The notes: generated from the sequence alone by a model not told the origin. Counted from the stretch's first letter, positions 34,779-44,999 are shown. The stretch is DNA of 64,000 nt from JBEBVQ01 sp037190845 (GCA_037190845.1 JBBCJI010000006.1:50777-114776), one strand, 5' to 3'. A program made the numbers and translations.

Positions 34779-35924
34779 TCAAACCCTCCGCGACAGCTGC
34801 ACCAGGTTCAAAAGCACACTCCGTACCGCATCCGCCGTATCACGATCCACGCTATAGAATTTAGACCGAAAGCTCCTCTCCGACAGCGCCTCGCTTCGTG
34901 AAGTCCCCACTGACCCTGCCCACCAGCGTATCACATCCGAATGATTCCGGTGTACGATCACCCCGCCTTCAAGCATCAGCTTCAGCAAGCAGGCGTGCTG
35001 TGCAACCGTCAACCCCGTTTTGATCCGCACAGGCTCCGTAGCAGAACCAGCCGAGGTTACAGGGCTGCTGCTAACCTGCTCCGAATAATACCAAAGCTCC
35101 TCCTCAAGCCATCGGTTAACCGTAGTCCGTAGCCCCTCGCCATCAGGACAGAAAAGAGCGCCGGGAATCACCGTCATCTGGCGAAAATCTTTTAGCAGAC
35201 GCCTCAGGCAGGCGATCCGTTCATGCGTATCTTCCGTTGCATCGGCAATCCGTTGCAGCCACGACACAAAATAAGCAACCACATGCGCCTCGTTAAAATC
35301 AAGCGAGTACAGCAACCGTAATAGCCGTGCATCGGCATCATCCTGCCCCTCTTTTACAAAATCAGATAATGTATGGATGCAATGCTCAAAATACCCGGCA
35401 TCGCCGAAGCTGACAGGTGTCTGCGTCCCGTCCCGCATCACATAACGCTTCAGAGCCTGTATCAGCAACAAACGCAACACCGGATCAGTAGCACCTGATT
35501 CATCCAGCTGTTTGCGCAGCTGTGCAATCCTCCGGGCGCTGTCGCGCACGAATGCTTCCGCCTGCCTGCGGGGCAGTCCGGAACCCATATCCATATAAGT
35601 CCTGTAATACCGCTGAATAAACGACAGCAATCCTTCCAGCAACGGCGCCATCCGCTCGCGGATTGCAGCGGCTGTTCCTGTCACCTCCAGGCTGTCTGCC
35701 AGGTCAAGAAGCGCCGTGATACCTGCCGTGATCCCTCCTATATACAAACGCCCTTCCGGCGCATCGCAAAACGCCCCCATACGTGCAACGATCTTTTGCC
35801 GTACGCGCAACGCTTCCCATTGCAGCCGTGATGCTGTAACATCCTCCTCGGTAAGCGTATCTGCGGCATTACCATGCGGCATGCCGGCCAGACGGCTGAA
35901 ATAAGATAATTCCCGGTCCATCAT
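34779..35924 (-). CDS. Hypothetical protein with RteC-like C-terminal region
   Basis: 381 residues from the ATG at 35924 (MMDRELSYFSRLAG). The frame is open 44 codons further upstream with a hydrophobic stretch, but that start is less likely. The body is helical. The C-terminal 80 residues (LLKLMLEGGVIVHRNHSDV, RWWAGSVGTSRSEALSERSF, RSKFYSVDRDTADAVRSVL) resemble the end of RteC-type regulators, which in Bacteroides elements control transfer genes. There is no recognised catalytic motif. The role is inferred only from this resemblance. Confidence 0.6.
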   Translation of the reverse strand: MMDRELSYFSRLAGMPHGNAADTLTEEDVTASRLQWEALRVRQKIVARMGAFCDAPEGRLYIGGITAGITALLDLADSLEVTGTAAAIRERMAPLLEGLLSFIQRYYRTYMDMGSGLPRRQAEAFVRDSARRIAQLRKQLDESGATDPVLRLLLIQALKRYVMRDGTQTPVSFGDAGYFEHCIHTLSDFVKEGQDDADARLLRLLYSLDFNEAHVVAYFVSWLQRIADATEDTHERIACLRRLLKDFRQMTVIPGALFCPDGEGLRTTVNRWLEEELWYYSEQVSSSPVTSAGSATEPVRIKTGLTVAQHACLLKLMLEGGVIVHRNHSDVIRWWAGSVGTSRSEALSERSFRSKFYSVDRDTADAVRSVLLNLVQLSRRV

Positions 35925-36211
35925 CTTCCATATTAGAAAAGACCGGAGGGCAGACACAAAGAAGCAAGCAATAGGTATAACGAAAAACAGCGCAACTTGT
36001 TGTATAAAAGGAAGCCAGCAGACAACCCGGCATATAAAACCAATCCGGATGTTCATCCGTCTGCCTTAGGCACAATTGCATTTTTCACCAGATGTGGCAG
36101 CTTAGGCTCCGCCTGGGTATAACTAAGGGGCAACTAAAGGTCTGGTAAAGGTCTGAGCCGTATCCAATGCAAATATATTTTGTGTGATTACTAAGCTTAC
36201 ATCAAAGTATG

Positions 36212-36294
36212 ATGTCATCCTGACGAAGGAAGGATCTCACGTAATGCAGGACGGGCCTGTGTTTTGTGAGATCCTTCCTTCGTCAGGATGACAT
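36212..36294. repeat. Perfect 29-bp inverted repeat, R3 copy
   Basis: ATGTCATCCTGACGAAGGAA (rest GGATCTCAC) at 36212-36240 is the exact reverse complement of 36266-36294, with a 25-nt loop. Similar inverted pairs occur at 39542-39621 and, degenerate, at 63724-63808. It resembles REP/BIME elements. Confidence 0.85.
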
Positions 36295-36399
36295 AGAGGG
36301 CAGATTCATGCGCTACGTCACTGTATCATATAAATTTAGCACGCTGAATATTTCGTCGAAAATGACACCATTAACCTTTTGGGACAACCCCGCTCCGTG

Positions 36400-39309
36400 C
36401 TAATATTTCGTGAGCTGCTCTGTATGGATCAGCGACTGATCTGATGCATTCCGCAGTTCCAGGAAATAGGTACCGGCTGGCAGCGCACTTACGTCCACCT
36501 CCTTCTTGTTACGTTCACTGAGTATCAGCTTACCTTCAATGGTTCTTACACACACCTGGAGCTCCAGGGAGGAACTGATCCGGACTACATCCCTGGCAGG
36601 GTTCGGATAGATCAGGATATGTTTGTCTTCATTTCCTGAGATCCCGATACCGACATTATTGATCTTGTACTTGTCGGAAGTACCGGTACAACCAAAGCGA
36701 TCCGTCACCTCAACATGATAATCTCCGTTTGCAGTTACCGGTAACACGGGGCTGGTAAAGCCATCCAGCAAAGTATCATTGCGATACCACCGGTAAGAGC
36801 CCCATGTCCCTGCGGCAACAAGCGTATCCCCCCTCGGCCCTATTGTCACTTCCAGTTCTGATACATATATCTCTTTGGTTTGGGGCGCTGAAGACCGGCA
36901 ACTGCCGTTAACGACTACTGTAATCCGCCCGCTCTCTTTGCCTGCTTCTATAACGATTGTATCACCCGTACTGGTGCCGGTCCATCCCGGAGGCAATGTC
37001 CAGGTATAGGATACGGCGCCGTCTACAGCATCCACATAATAGCTATAAGGTATCCCCGCGCAAATAGTATCGCTGCCGGATATGCGGCCTGCGGGGATGA
37101 CCGTGCAGGGCTGGAATTTTACCAGGAACAGATCCGGCTGCTCATCCGTACCGCCCAACTGTTCCTGGTGACTTCCGGCTGTAGCCATATGCGCCGGCGA
37201 CCTGGTGATACCTGCCAAGTACACTTTCCCGCGTGCATCACAGGCAATCCGCGCCTCATAATCATCCGCGGTATCACCGTAATAGCTGGCTTCAATAAAA
37301 GCACCGGCGGTGTCAAAATGGGTCATGAAAACATCCCACTTACCTCCGGGCGCATCCTGGGGCGTACTGCCCTGGGGCGCCACGCCGGAAGGACTCCTCG
37401 TATAGCCAGCCGCATAGACATTCCCAAAAAGATCACAGGCGATACCGGTATAATAATCCTCTTCCTGACCGCCGTAATAAGTAGTCCATATCCTGTTCCC
37501 GGCCGGATCAAACTTTGAAAGTATTGCATCGATCGTGCCGTTTGTACCTTTATAAGCCCCCGGCGTTGCCAGGTTGGAGCTGTTGCTATGTCCGGCGACG
37601 TATATGTTTCCAGCCGGATCACAGGACACGCCGGAACCGTCGTCATATCCGCCGTTGCCTCCGAGATAGGTACCCCAGATGCGGTTGCCGGCGCTATCAA
37701 AACGCACCAGGAACATATTCCAGCTATTAGAAACCCCGTTATGGCTTATCGTATCCTGCGCGCTTCCCGGCGAAGCAATATTGAAACCACTCTGTGTAAG
37801 TCCGGTTACAAAGACCCTCCCCTGCCGGTCGCAGGCGATCGACTTGACGTTATCTGCCCGGTCTCCTCCGTAATAGGTGCTCCATTGCTGTCTTCCTGCA
37901 GCATTATATTTAGTCAGGAACCCATCCGCAGGCTGTGTGGGAGGTCTGCCGCCGGCTACCCCTCCGCCGAAAGTATCCTGATGACACCCCGCAGTAGCTA
38001 TACCGTCTTTGCTGACTGTGTTACCCGCCATATATACATTGCCGGACGGATCGCAGGTTACCTGCATACCGAAATCATTACCCGAACCTCCGAAATAAGT
38101 AGCCCAAATACGATTCCCACCGGCGTCAAACTTAACCAGGAATGCATCTCTGCCCCCTGCTGAAGCAGGTTGTTGTGCCCCCCCGAAAGATATCATATCC
38201 GTACTCATGGTACTCCCGGTGAGGTACACACTGCCATCGGTAAAACAAGTTATCCCTTGGCCGAAATCGGTGTCTGTACCGCCATAATAAGTGGCCCACA
38301 CAGGTACGCCGGCAGGATTGAACTTTACCAGAAATGCATCACAATCACCCGACAGAACCTGGTAATGACCACCACTGGTTGCTATATTGGAAGCGCTGTG
38401 GGTGGTACCGCCCAGGTAAATAAACTGCTGGGCATCCGTAGTCAGGGAAATATTACCGAATGAACCGGCAAAACTTAATCCTTCCACACCAGGGCCTCCG
38501 TAATAAGTGGCCCAGTCTACCACGGGATCTATAGTCAGTGCTCCTTCATAAGTCTCTGTGGTGAAAGAAACTATACCCGGATCCCGGAGTACAAACCGGG
38601 ATACGACAGGCTTACCGTCGGCCTGGAAACTTACCGGCGCACGCTCTGTGATAGTCCCCATAGGAGTATACGCAGTTATACTTCCATCGTTATTCATCAC
38701 GAGCTCCGAAGCCCCGCTGTATTGAATGCGTATATCGGAAACCCGGCCACCTTCCCGCACTACAAAATCATATTCAAGCTTGCCATCCCTGGAATAAATG
38801 ACCCAGTCAATACCGGGATAGACCTCCTTATAAGTAACCTTGCCCCAGGCGCCTGCATGTATGCCACCCGGCACAGCGGTATTATAGTAATGCTCCACAT
38901 AGGCGCTGCGGTCTGCGGTCTCCAGCCGGGCAGCCGGGTTGGCCCCTATGAGGCGGACATCCAGCCGGTATGTTTCCCACCGGGGCAACTCAGACACTGC
39001 TTCAGCAGCAGCAGCCGCATCCTGCCCCTTCACGGGTGAAAACGTCCCCGGCTGCGTACCCGTAGCAACGGGCTTTGTCCACTGGTAATGCAACCTTCCA
39101 TTGCCGATAAAAACCTGGAAACCGCTGCCTGATAGGGTGAAATCAATATCGCTCCTGTGCTGCCTGTGCTGATCTGTGATCTGCCCGCCATTCTCGACAA
39201 ATAAAAGCGGCGACCGGTCTTTGACGTCGGCCCCTGCCCGCACACAAAATACCGTCAACAATATTGGAATAGATAGAAGTAAAAATTGGGCATTTCTCAT
39301 GTGTTTCAT
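36400..39309 (-). CDS. Secreted seven-bladed SBBP beta-propeller protein with T9SS type A signal
   Basis: 969 residues from the ATG at 39309 (MKHMRNAQFLLLSIPILL); an alternative start is 39300. Signal peptide, then the DUF7948-like opening LLFVENGGQITDQHRQHRSD. Seven SBBP blades follow (WATYYGG..., WATYFGG..., WSTYYGG..., WGTYLGG..., WTTYYGG... and two more), then a PKD/Ig-like part (VSYTWTLPPGWTGTSTGDTI) and a T9SS type A domain (IYPNPARDVVRIS ... LPAGTYFLELR). It is a paralogue of the gene at 22786 and more distantly of 59811. Predicted surface-exposed or released. Confidence 0.87.
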   Translation of the reverse strand: MKHMRNAQFLLLSIPILLTVFCVRAGADVKDRSPLLFVENGGQITDQHRQHRSDIDFTLSGSGFQVFIGNGRLHYQWTKPVATGTQPGTFSPVKGQDAAAAAEAVSELPRWETYRLDVRLIGANPAARLETADRSAYVEHYYNTAVPGGIHAGAWGKVTYKEVYPGIDWVIYSRDGKLEYDFVVREGGRVSDIRIQYSGASELVMNNDGSITAYTPMGTITERAPVSFQADGKPVVSRFVLRDPGIVSFTTETYEGALTIDPVVDWATYYGGPGVEGLSFAGSFGNISLTTDAQQFIYLGGTTHSASNIATSGGHYQVLSGDCDAFLVKFNPAGVPVWATYYGGTDTDFGQGITCFTDGSVYLTGSTMSTDMISFGGAQQPASAGGRDAFLVKFDAGGNRIWATYFGGSGNDFGMQVTCDPSGNVYMAGNTVSKDGIATAGCHQDTFGGGVAGGRPPTQPADGFLTKYNAAGRQQWSTYYGGDRADNVKSIACDRQGRVFVTGLTQSGFNIASPGSAQDTISHNGVSNSWNMFLVRFDSAGNRIWGTYLGGNGGYDDGSGVSCDPAGNIYVAGHSNSSNLATPGAYKGTNGTIDAILSKFDPAGNRIWTTYYGGQEEDYYTGIACDLFGNVYAAGYTRSPSGVAPQGSTPQDAPGGKWDVFMTHFDTAGAFIEASYYGDTADDYEARIACDARGKVYLAGITRSPAHMATAGSHQEQLGGTDEQPDLFLVKFQPCTVIPAGRISGSDTICAGIPYSYYVDAVDGAVSYTWTLPPGWTGTSTGDTIVIEAGKESGRITVVVNGSCRSSAPQTKEIYVSELEVTIGPRGDTLVAAGTWGSYRWYRNDTLLDGFTSPVLPVTANGDYHVEVTDRFGCTGTSDKYKINNVGIGISGNEDKHILIYPNPARDVVRISSSLELQVCVRTIEGKLILSERNKKEVDVSALPAGTYFLELRNASDQSLIHTEQLTKY

Positions 39310-39343
39310 TTGTTTTAGTGAACAATAGCTGATCCTCAAATAA

Positions 39344-39351
39344 CAAAACTA
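39344..39351 (-). promoter_or_regulatory. Possible -7 box for the gene starting at 39309
   Basis: On the minus strand TAGTTTTG matches the Bacteroidota TAnnTTTG consensus, 34 nt upstream of the start codon. A correctly spaced TTG -33 box is not evident. Confidence 0.35.
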
Positions 39352-39541
39352 CTGCCATTATACACGTCCGGTTAGAGCCGAAGTGTTCATTTAGCTTTTT
39401 AGATAGAAATGCCTAATTATCATTTTATAAAAAACATATTGATTTTAACATCAACAACATACACTGACCACTGTTGTCCGGAAAAGCAAACATAGTCGTA
39501 CCGGGTAACGTCTGTTGTACATTGTCCTGTTAACAGACGTT

Positions 39542-39621
39542 TGTCATGCTGACGAAGGAAGCATCCCACGTTATGCATGATTTCCAGTGTTTTGTGTCAT
39601 GCATCCTTCGTCAGCATGACA
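39542..39621. repeat. R3 inverted repeat, copy 2
   Basis: TGTCATGCTGACGAAGGA (39542-39559) pairs perfectly with TCCTTCGTCAGCATGACA (39604-39621). It is closely related to 36212-36294 and lies in the gap between two divergent genes. Confidence 0.8.
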
Positions 39622-39835
39622 TCGTGGTTCAGTGCAGACAATCAGCAGCACTATAAGTTCCCTGTTTCTGTCAAAAGTAACCCCTGCTTTACATAATTGT
39701 CTCAAACAGTTTGATGATAACGGAGTCTGTAATTGCTTTACCCGGACAACAGTGATGTGCTTTGGCTAATTAGATGGATGGATTTATTTTTACACCGTGC
39801 CCGGATCTCTGTTTGCTGTCCTCTTTCGCCACCCG

Positions 39836-41803
39836 ATGCGGCATGTGTTTGCGTGCCTGATCCCGTACATGCTGTCTTTCCGGCTGCATGCACAGACAGA
39901 AGTCTTGTATACACCGGTTGATAAAGCCGGACATCCGTTTGTGATCGGAGATACTACCTTACGCAGGCAATCGCTGACGATAGCCGATACACAGCAGACA
40001 TCAGGCCGTATCACGTACGATGCTGCAACTGCCGGCGGCCTGTTTGTCACCCGGCTGTTGCGTTATGCCAATGAACAACTCCGTAAGGGATCCTTTCATC
40101 AGGCAATTACCACCCTGCGGACTGCATTATTCTTTTCCGGTTATATCTCCGGCGAGCAGCTTACCTATATTTATAACAATCTGGCCAATACCTATCTCAG
40201 GACCGGAGACTATAATCACTCCATACACTATTACCTGCTGGCCATCCGTGAAATGGAAAAGCTTCCGGGGAAAGAGGCAATGCATGCCACGCTATACAGC
40301 AATCTGGCCACCCTCTTTATCCAGATGGAAGATTACTCAAGAGCTTTGTATTACCTCAACAAAGGAGAATCAATCTTACGTCCGTTGGGTAATCCCGAAA
40401 ACTACCTGAGCCGGCTGCTGCTCAACAAGGCGACTGCCCTGCAGCATGACCAGATCAGTGCTGTCGCAACTTACCGGGAGGCCTTATCACTAAGCCGCAG
40501 CTACGGGGATTCAGAAACGGTCTGCACGATACTGAATAACCTCGGGGATTATTACCTGCAGGAACGTATGCCGCATCAGGCTATTCAATACCTGAAAGAG
40601 TCTTTAGGAATAATTTCCGGCCAGTCGTTTTATATACAGGCCGGAAATCTTATCTCTTTGGGCGAGGCCTATAAGATGCTGGGCAATACAGATCAGGCGG
40701 AGCATTACCTTTTGCTGGCGCTGCACAAGGCTGAAGAATCGGGCATGCAGAAAGAAGTTATGGCGGTTCACAAACTGCTTTCGGATCTGTATGGCCACAC
40801 AGCACAATACCGCCAGGCCTGGCAGCATCAGCATCAATACGTCACGGTCCGCGATAGTATGCTTAACATCCGGAAAGTACATGACATCAATCACCTGGAG
40901 GTAAAGTACCGGACGGCCGAAAAGGACAAGGAAATATTCCGGAAGGAGCTGATGATCACCAGGCAGCAGCACCATCTCCAGGAGAAGAACATCTGGATTG
41001 CCTGCATCTCTGCGATACTGATGCTGCTGACCATATTAACATTCACCCTCTACCGGAACCACCGGCACCGGCAGCGCCTCCAGCAGGAGCGTATCAGGAA
41101 TTTGCAGCATGAGCAGGAACTGCTACGCAGGGAACAGGAAATAGACCGGCTGAAAGCCATGATGGAAGGGGTGGAACAGGAAAGGAGCCGGTTGGCCAGG
41201 GAGCTCCATGACGGTATTGTGAGCCAGCTTTCAGCCATAAAGATGAACTTCAATGCTCTCAGCAACAGGCAGCACAGCGCAGGGTTCAGAGGAGACTTCG
41301 AAGAAGCCCTGCAGCAGTTGGACGAGGCAACAGAAGATCTGCGCAACACCTCACACAACCTCATGCCCCAGGTGCTGATCCGGAGCGGGTTACAGGCAGC
41401 AGTGGAAACATTATGCGAGAAGATCAGGAGAAGCATCCCGGGTCTGCATATGGATTGCCTGGTATACGGCACACTCCCGCCGTTACGCAATGAGCAGGGG
41501 CTGATGCTGTACCGGATCATACAGGAACTGGTGCAGAATGCGGTCAAACATGCACAGGCAAACTACATCCTTGTGCAAATGAATTGCCTCGATGACACAC
41601 TGGATATTACCGTAGAAGATAACGGCATAGGCATTGATCCGGAAGACGCGGAAACCCATACCACACTCGGGCTGCGCAATATCCGGGAGCGGGTACATGT
41701 ACTGAACGGGAAAATGCATATCCAGGCCGCTCCGGATTCAGGAACTTCTGTGTATCTTGAATTTAATTGCAGGGAATGGAAAACAGATAATGTATGTCAA
41801 TAA
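39836..41803 (+). CDS. TPR-containing sensor histidine kinase (HisKA_3 type)
   Basis: 655 residues from the ATG at 39836; the upstream GTG at 39797 is less likely because the signal-like segment starts at 39836. Periplasmic TPR repeats occupy about residues 60-330 (TYIYNNLANTYLRTGDYNHS, LYSNLATLFIQMEDYSRAL). One membrane segment (IACISAILMLLTILTFTLY) is near 386, then a coiled coil, the phospho-acceptor motif RELHDGIVSQL near 455, and HATPase boxes NAVKHA near 568 and DNGIGI near 596. This is the NarX/NreB-like class. It overlaps its response regulator by 10 bp. Confidence 0.9.
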   Translation: MRHVFACLIPYMLSFRLHAQTEVLYTPVDKAGHPFVIGDTTLRRQSLTIADTQQTSGRITYDAATAGGLFVTRLLRYANEQLRKGSFHQAITTLRTALFFSGYISGEQLTYIYNNLANTYLRTGDYNHSIHYYLLAIREMEKLPGKEAMHATLYSNLATLFIQMEDYSRALYYLNKGESILRPLGNPENYLSRLLLNKATALQHDQISAVATYREALSLSRSYGDSETVCTILNNLGDYYLQERMPHQAIQYLKESLGIISGQSFYIQAGNLISLGEAYKMLGNTDQAEHYLLLALHKAEESGMQKEVMAVHKLLSDLYGHTAQYRQAWQHQHQYVTVRDSMLNIRKVHDINHLEVKYRTAEKDKEIFRKELMITRQQHHLQEKNIWIACISAILMLLTILTFTLYRNHRHRQRLQQERIRNLQHEQELLRREQEIDRLKAMMEGVEQERSRLARELHDGIVSQLSAIKMNFNALSNRQHSAGFRGDFEEALQQLDEATEDLRNTSHNLMPQVLIRSGLQAAVETLCEKIRRSIPGLHMDCLVYGTLPPLRNEQGLMLYRIIQELVQNAVKHAQANYILVQMNCLDDTLDITVEDNGIGIDPEDAETHTTLGLRNIRERVHVLNGKMHIQAAPDSGTSVYLEFNCREWKTDNVCQ

Positions 41804-42438
41804 GAATAGCCATCACCGATGATCATCCCATGGTAATCAGCGGGCTGAGAAATATGCTGGGCGATTATCCCCATATTGAGATCACAGGTTCCTATACCAG
41901 CGGGAAAGCGTTACTCGAAGGGCTTGCATCGGCTCCGCAGCATCCGGACGTACTGCTGATGGATGTCTGCCTGCCGGATATTCCTGGCAATGAACTTGCA
42001 AAGACTGTAAAAGACACCTGGCCGTCCATCCGCATCATAGCTGTAACGAGCCTGGACACACTGTTTTATGTAAAAGACATGCTGCAGCAGGGATGTATGG
42101 GATACCTGCTCAAAAAATCCGAACAGCACACCCTGATACAGGCCATAGAGGAAGTGTACCGTGGCGAACAGTTTATCGAACCTATGCTGAAAGAACAGCT
42201 TCTCGACAGCCTGCTGAAAACACGGAAACAGACAGGTCCCGGCATGCACCTTACCCGGAGAGAAAAAGAGATCCTCCGGCTCATCGTACAGGAATACACC
42301 AACCAGGAAATTGCAGAAAAGCTATTTCTCAGTGAAAGCACCGTAAAAAATCACCGGTTCAGCCTGCTTCAGAAACTGGATGTAAAAAACAGCATCGGCC
42401 TGGCCAGGGTAGCGCTCCAGATGGGATTGATAGAATAA
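41794..42438 (+). CDS. LuxR/NarL-type response regulator
   Basis: 214 residues. Receiver domain with acidic pair DD (9-10), phospho-acceptor Asp57 in LLMDVCLPD, and conserved Lys in YLLKKSEQ. A LuxR helix-turn-helix follows from about residue 150 (LTRREKEILRLIVQEYTNQE, then STVKNHRFSLLQKL). It overlaps the kinase gene at 39836-41803, forming a two-component pair. A paralogous pair lies at 57062-59645. Target genes cannot be deduced. Confidence 0.92.
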   Translation: MSIRIAITDDHPMVISGLRNMLGDYPHIEITGSYTSGKALLEGLASAPQHPDVLLMDVCLPDIPGNELAKTVKDTWPSIRIIAVTSLDTLFYVKDMLQQGCMGYLLKKSEQHTLIQAIEEVYRGEQFIEPMLKEQLLDSLLKTRKQTGPGMHLTRREKEILRLIVQEYTNQEIAEKLFLSESTVKNHRFSLLQKLDVKNSIGLARVALQMGLIE

Positions 42439-42478
42439 TTAACCAACCCGCTGATCCGCACTTTTTTCACCAGTACAG

Positions 42479-42988
42479 CTACTTACTCACACTGGCACGG
42501 AGCATCCATGCCATCTTCTCATGCTGCTTTAATATCCCGGTTACAAAGTCCGCGCTTCCCTGGTCTTTATATTTTTCATCAAAATCATCAATACTGTCCC
42601 GTACTTTACGGATGATGCTTTCATGGTCCGACACCAGTTCACGCAGCTTATCTTCCGTTATTGCATTGGTTTCCGTATGCTCCTGCAGGCTGGTATCGCT
42701 CATAAACTGCTTTAAGCTGCCGTTCGCAAAATGCCCGACCTTACGGATCCGCTCTGCCACCGAATCAATAATATCCTGCAGCTGGTTATACTGCTCCTCC
42801 AGGAAAACATGAAGCGCATGAAAATCCCGCCCTTCTATATTCCAGTGGAATTTTAAAGTCTTAACATACAATACAAATTCATCTGCCAGAATCTCATTCA
42901 GTGTATCCGACACTTTTTTACTGTTGGCTGCGGCAATACCTGTATTAATCTTGTCTGCTGCCGTTGCTTTTGATTTTGTAGTTGCCAT
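42479..42988 (-). CDS. dps: Dps-family ferritin-like DNA-protection protein
   Basis: 169 residues from the ATG at 42988; a frame extension of 16 codons is not conserved-looking. The ferroxidase positions line up with those of E. coli Dps, shifted by 3: His48 and His60 (KFHWNIEG...FHALH), Glu64 (Asp in E. coli), Asp75 and Glu79 in IDSVAERI. Members oligomerise to 12-mers, oxidise Fe(II) with peroxide and protect DNA during stress. The Lys/Ala-rich N-terminus (MATTKSKATAADK) may bind DNA. Stand-alone gene. Confidence 0.9.
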   Translation of the reverse strand: MATTKSKATAADKINTGIAAANSKKVSDTLNEILADEFVLYVKTLKFHWNIEGRDFHALHVFLEEQYNQLQDIIDSVAERIRKVGHFANGSLKQFMSDTSLQEHTETNAITEDKLRELVSDHESIIRKVRDSIDDFDEKYKDQGSADFVTGILKQHEKMAWMLRASVSK

Positions 42989-43099
42989 AATAAAGGTTTT
43001 TCCTGTACAGCATAATAAATCAATGCCAACAACCATAAAAAATCAGGGACATATTTTACAGGCTCATTACGGCCCGTTTATACCATAGAAAAGAAAAGC

Positions 43100-44389
43100 T
43101 CACACCAGCTTCCGGAAACGCTCGTAATAGGCCCTTTCCAGCATCTCCTGCTGCGACGGATCTGCAATGCTGATCAGCAAACGGGCACGCTGCTCCAGGT
43201 TCCGGCCATAGAGATTTACCTCACCGTGCTCCGTCACTACATGATGCACATGTCCGCGGGTGGTCACCACACCTGCCCCCTGCTTCAGATAAGGCACGAT
43301 GCGCGAGAGTCCCTTGCGCGTAACGGAAGGCAATGCAATGATCGGCTTACCGCCTTCGGAGAGAGAGGCACCACGCATGAAATCCATCTGTCCGCCGATA
43401 CCCGAATACTGGTAAGCCCCCATCGAGTCAGCGCAGACCTGCCCGGTCAGGTCGATCTCAATAGCGCTGTTGATCGCCACGGCCTTCGGATTCTGCCGGA
43501 TCACGGCAGCGTCATTTACATAGGCAACATCAATAAAAGACACGTTCGTATTATCATCCACAAAATCATACAGTTTACGCGTGCCCAATACGAATGTCGT
43601 AATAATTTTCCCCTGTCGTATTTTTTTATGCTCGTTGGTGATCACACCTTTTTCCACCAGCGGCACCACCCCGTCCGAAAACATCTCTGTATGGATCCCA
43701 AGCCCCTTATGGTTGCCGAGATACTTCAGCACGGCATCAGGTATGGCGCCGATCCCCAGCTGCAGTGTGGCCCCATCTTCTATCAATCCTGCTATCTGCT
43801 TGCCTATTGCCGTTGATTTTTCATCTGCTTTTGAGTTATAATCAACTTCGGGCAACTCCGCTTCATCCCACACCATTGCCGCAAATCTTGTATAGTGGAT
43901 TTGTGTATCGCCATACGTACGCGGCATCCTGGGGTTTACATGAGCTATCAGGCAGGGGGCATTCCGGCTGGCACTCAGTGCTGCATCAATGGATGTACCC
44001 AGGGTACAGTATCCATGTTTATCCGGCGGGGAAACATGCAGAATGGCCGCATCAAGCGGCAATATCTTTTTATCAAATAAACGGGGTATCTCACTTAAGA
44101 AAACCGGCACGTAATCACCGGAATCCGAATCCACCCATTCACGTACATTCGCCGAAACAAATAAAGAATTCAGCCGGAAGTATTTCCTGATCTCAGGTGT
44201 ATTCCACTCCAGGTTACCGACCGTGCTGATGGCTACCAGCTCTACATCCCGTATCTCCCCTGCCCTTTTCAGCAGCGTATTCACCAGCTTCAGCGGTGTG
44301 GCAGCGCTGCCGTGTATAAAAACCCGGCTGTCAGACCGGATCAGTGATACAGCTTCTTCTGCCGTTACGTATGCCGGGGTACCATTCAT
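43100..44389 (-). CDS. Acetyl-CoA hydrolase/transferase family CoA-transferase
   Basis: 429 residues, close to the usual length of 4-hydroxybutyrate/acetate CoA-transferases. The catalytic glutamate region HKGLGIHTEMFSDGVV is near residue 235, and the glycine loop GIGGQMDFMRGA and DSMGAYQYSG lie further on, as in class I CoA-transferases of this family. It probably moves CoA between acyl-CoA and acetate or a related acid in the cytoplasm. It lies 23 bp downstream of gmk and runs in the same direction. Confidence 0.88.
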   Translation of the reverse strand: MNGTPAYVTAEEAVSLIRSDSRVFIHGSAATPLKLVNTLLKRAGEIRDVELVAISTVGNLEWNTPEIRKYFRLNSLFVSANVREWVDSDSGDYVPVFLSEIPRLFDKKILPLDAAILHVSPPDKHGYCTLGTSIDAALSASRNAPCLIAHVNPRMPRTYGDTQIHYTRFAAMVWDEAELPEVDYNSKADEKSTAIGKQIAGLIEDGATLQLGIGAIPDAVLKYLGNHKGLGIHTEMFSDGVVPLVEKGVITNEHKKIRQGKIITTFVLGTRKLYDFVDDNTNVSFIDVAYVNDAAVIRQNPKAVAINSAIEIDLTGQVCADSMGAYQYSGIGGQMDFMRGASLSEGGKPIIALPSVTRKGLSRIVPYLKQGAGVVTTRGHVHHVVTEHGEVNLYGRNLEQRARLLISIADPSQQEMLERAYYERFRKLV

Positions 44390-44412
44390 TGTGTATTTAG
44401 TTTATTGGGCAA

Positions 44413-44997
44413 TCACGCAGGATTGCCTCTATCATCCAGGAATGCCCGCACAACTTCTGACAATTCCGCTGCTGCATACTCCAGGTCGTCATTAACAATA
44501 ATCTTATCGAAACGGGTTGCAAAACTCAACTCAAAACCCGCCTTGCTCACCCGCTCATCCAGCGACTGTGGCGTCTCGCTGCCACGCTGCTGCAGACGTT
44601 GCCGCAGCACATCGAGCGAAGGCGCCTGTACAAATATGGAAAGCGCCGTGTCCGGATATTGCTCCTGGATCGCCAGTGCGCCTTTTACATCAATATCTAC
44701 CAGCGGCGTCTGACCGGCATCCCATATTCGCTGCAGCTCCGACCGCAATGTGCCATAATATTTGCCTGCATATACCATTTCCCATTCAGCAAAAGCATTT
44801 TCCGAAATCAGATCCATGAAATGCCGCTCATCGTAGAAATAATAATCGCGTCCGTGCATCTCTCCGTTTCTGGGAGGCCGTGTACAGGCAGATATGGAAA
44901 AGGCCAGTTCCGGACATGCCGCCAGCAGGCGCTTTACGAGTGTCGTTTTACCGGACCCCGAAGGGGCTGTAATAATAATGATCTTTCCGTGTGCCAA
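44413..44997 (-). CDS. gmk: Guanylate kinase
   Basis: 194 residues, standard size. P-loop ITAPSGSGKTTLVKRLL at 9-25, GMP-binding signature SISACTRPPRNGEMHGRDYY (35-54), and IDVKGALAIQEQYP. It catalyses ATP + GMP to ADP + GDP, an essential step of guanine nucleotide synthesis. It precedes the CoA-transferase gene. Confidence 0.96.
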   Translation of the reverse strand: MAHGKIIIITAPSGSGKTTLVKRLLAACPELAFSISACTRPPRNGEMHGRDYYFYDERHFMDLISENAFAEWEMVYAGKYYGTLRSELQRIWDAGQTPLVDIDVKGALAIQEQYPDTALSIFVQAPSLDVLRQRLQQRGSETPQSLDERVSKAGFELSFATRFDKIIVNDDLEYAAAELSEVVRAFLDDRGNPA

Positions 44998-44999
44998 CG

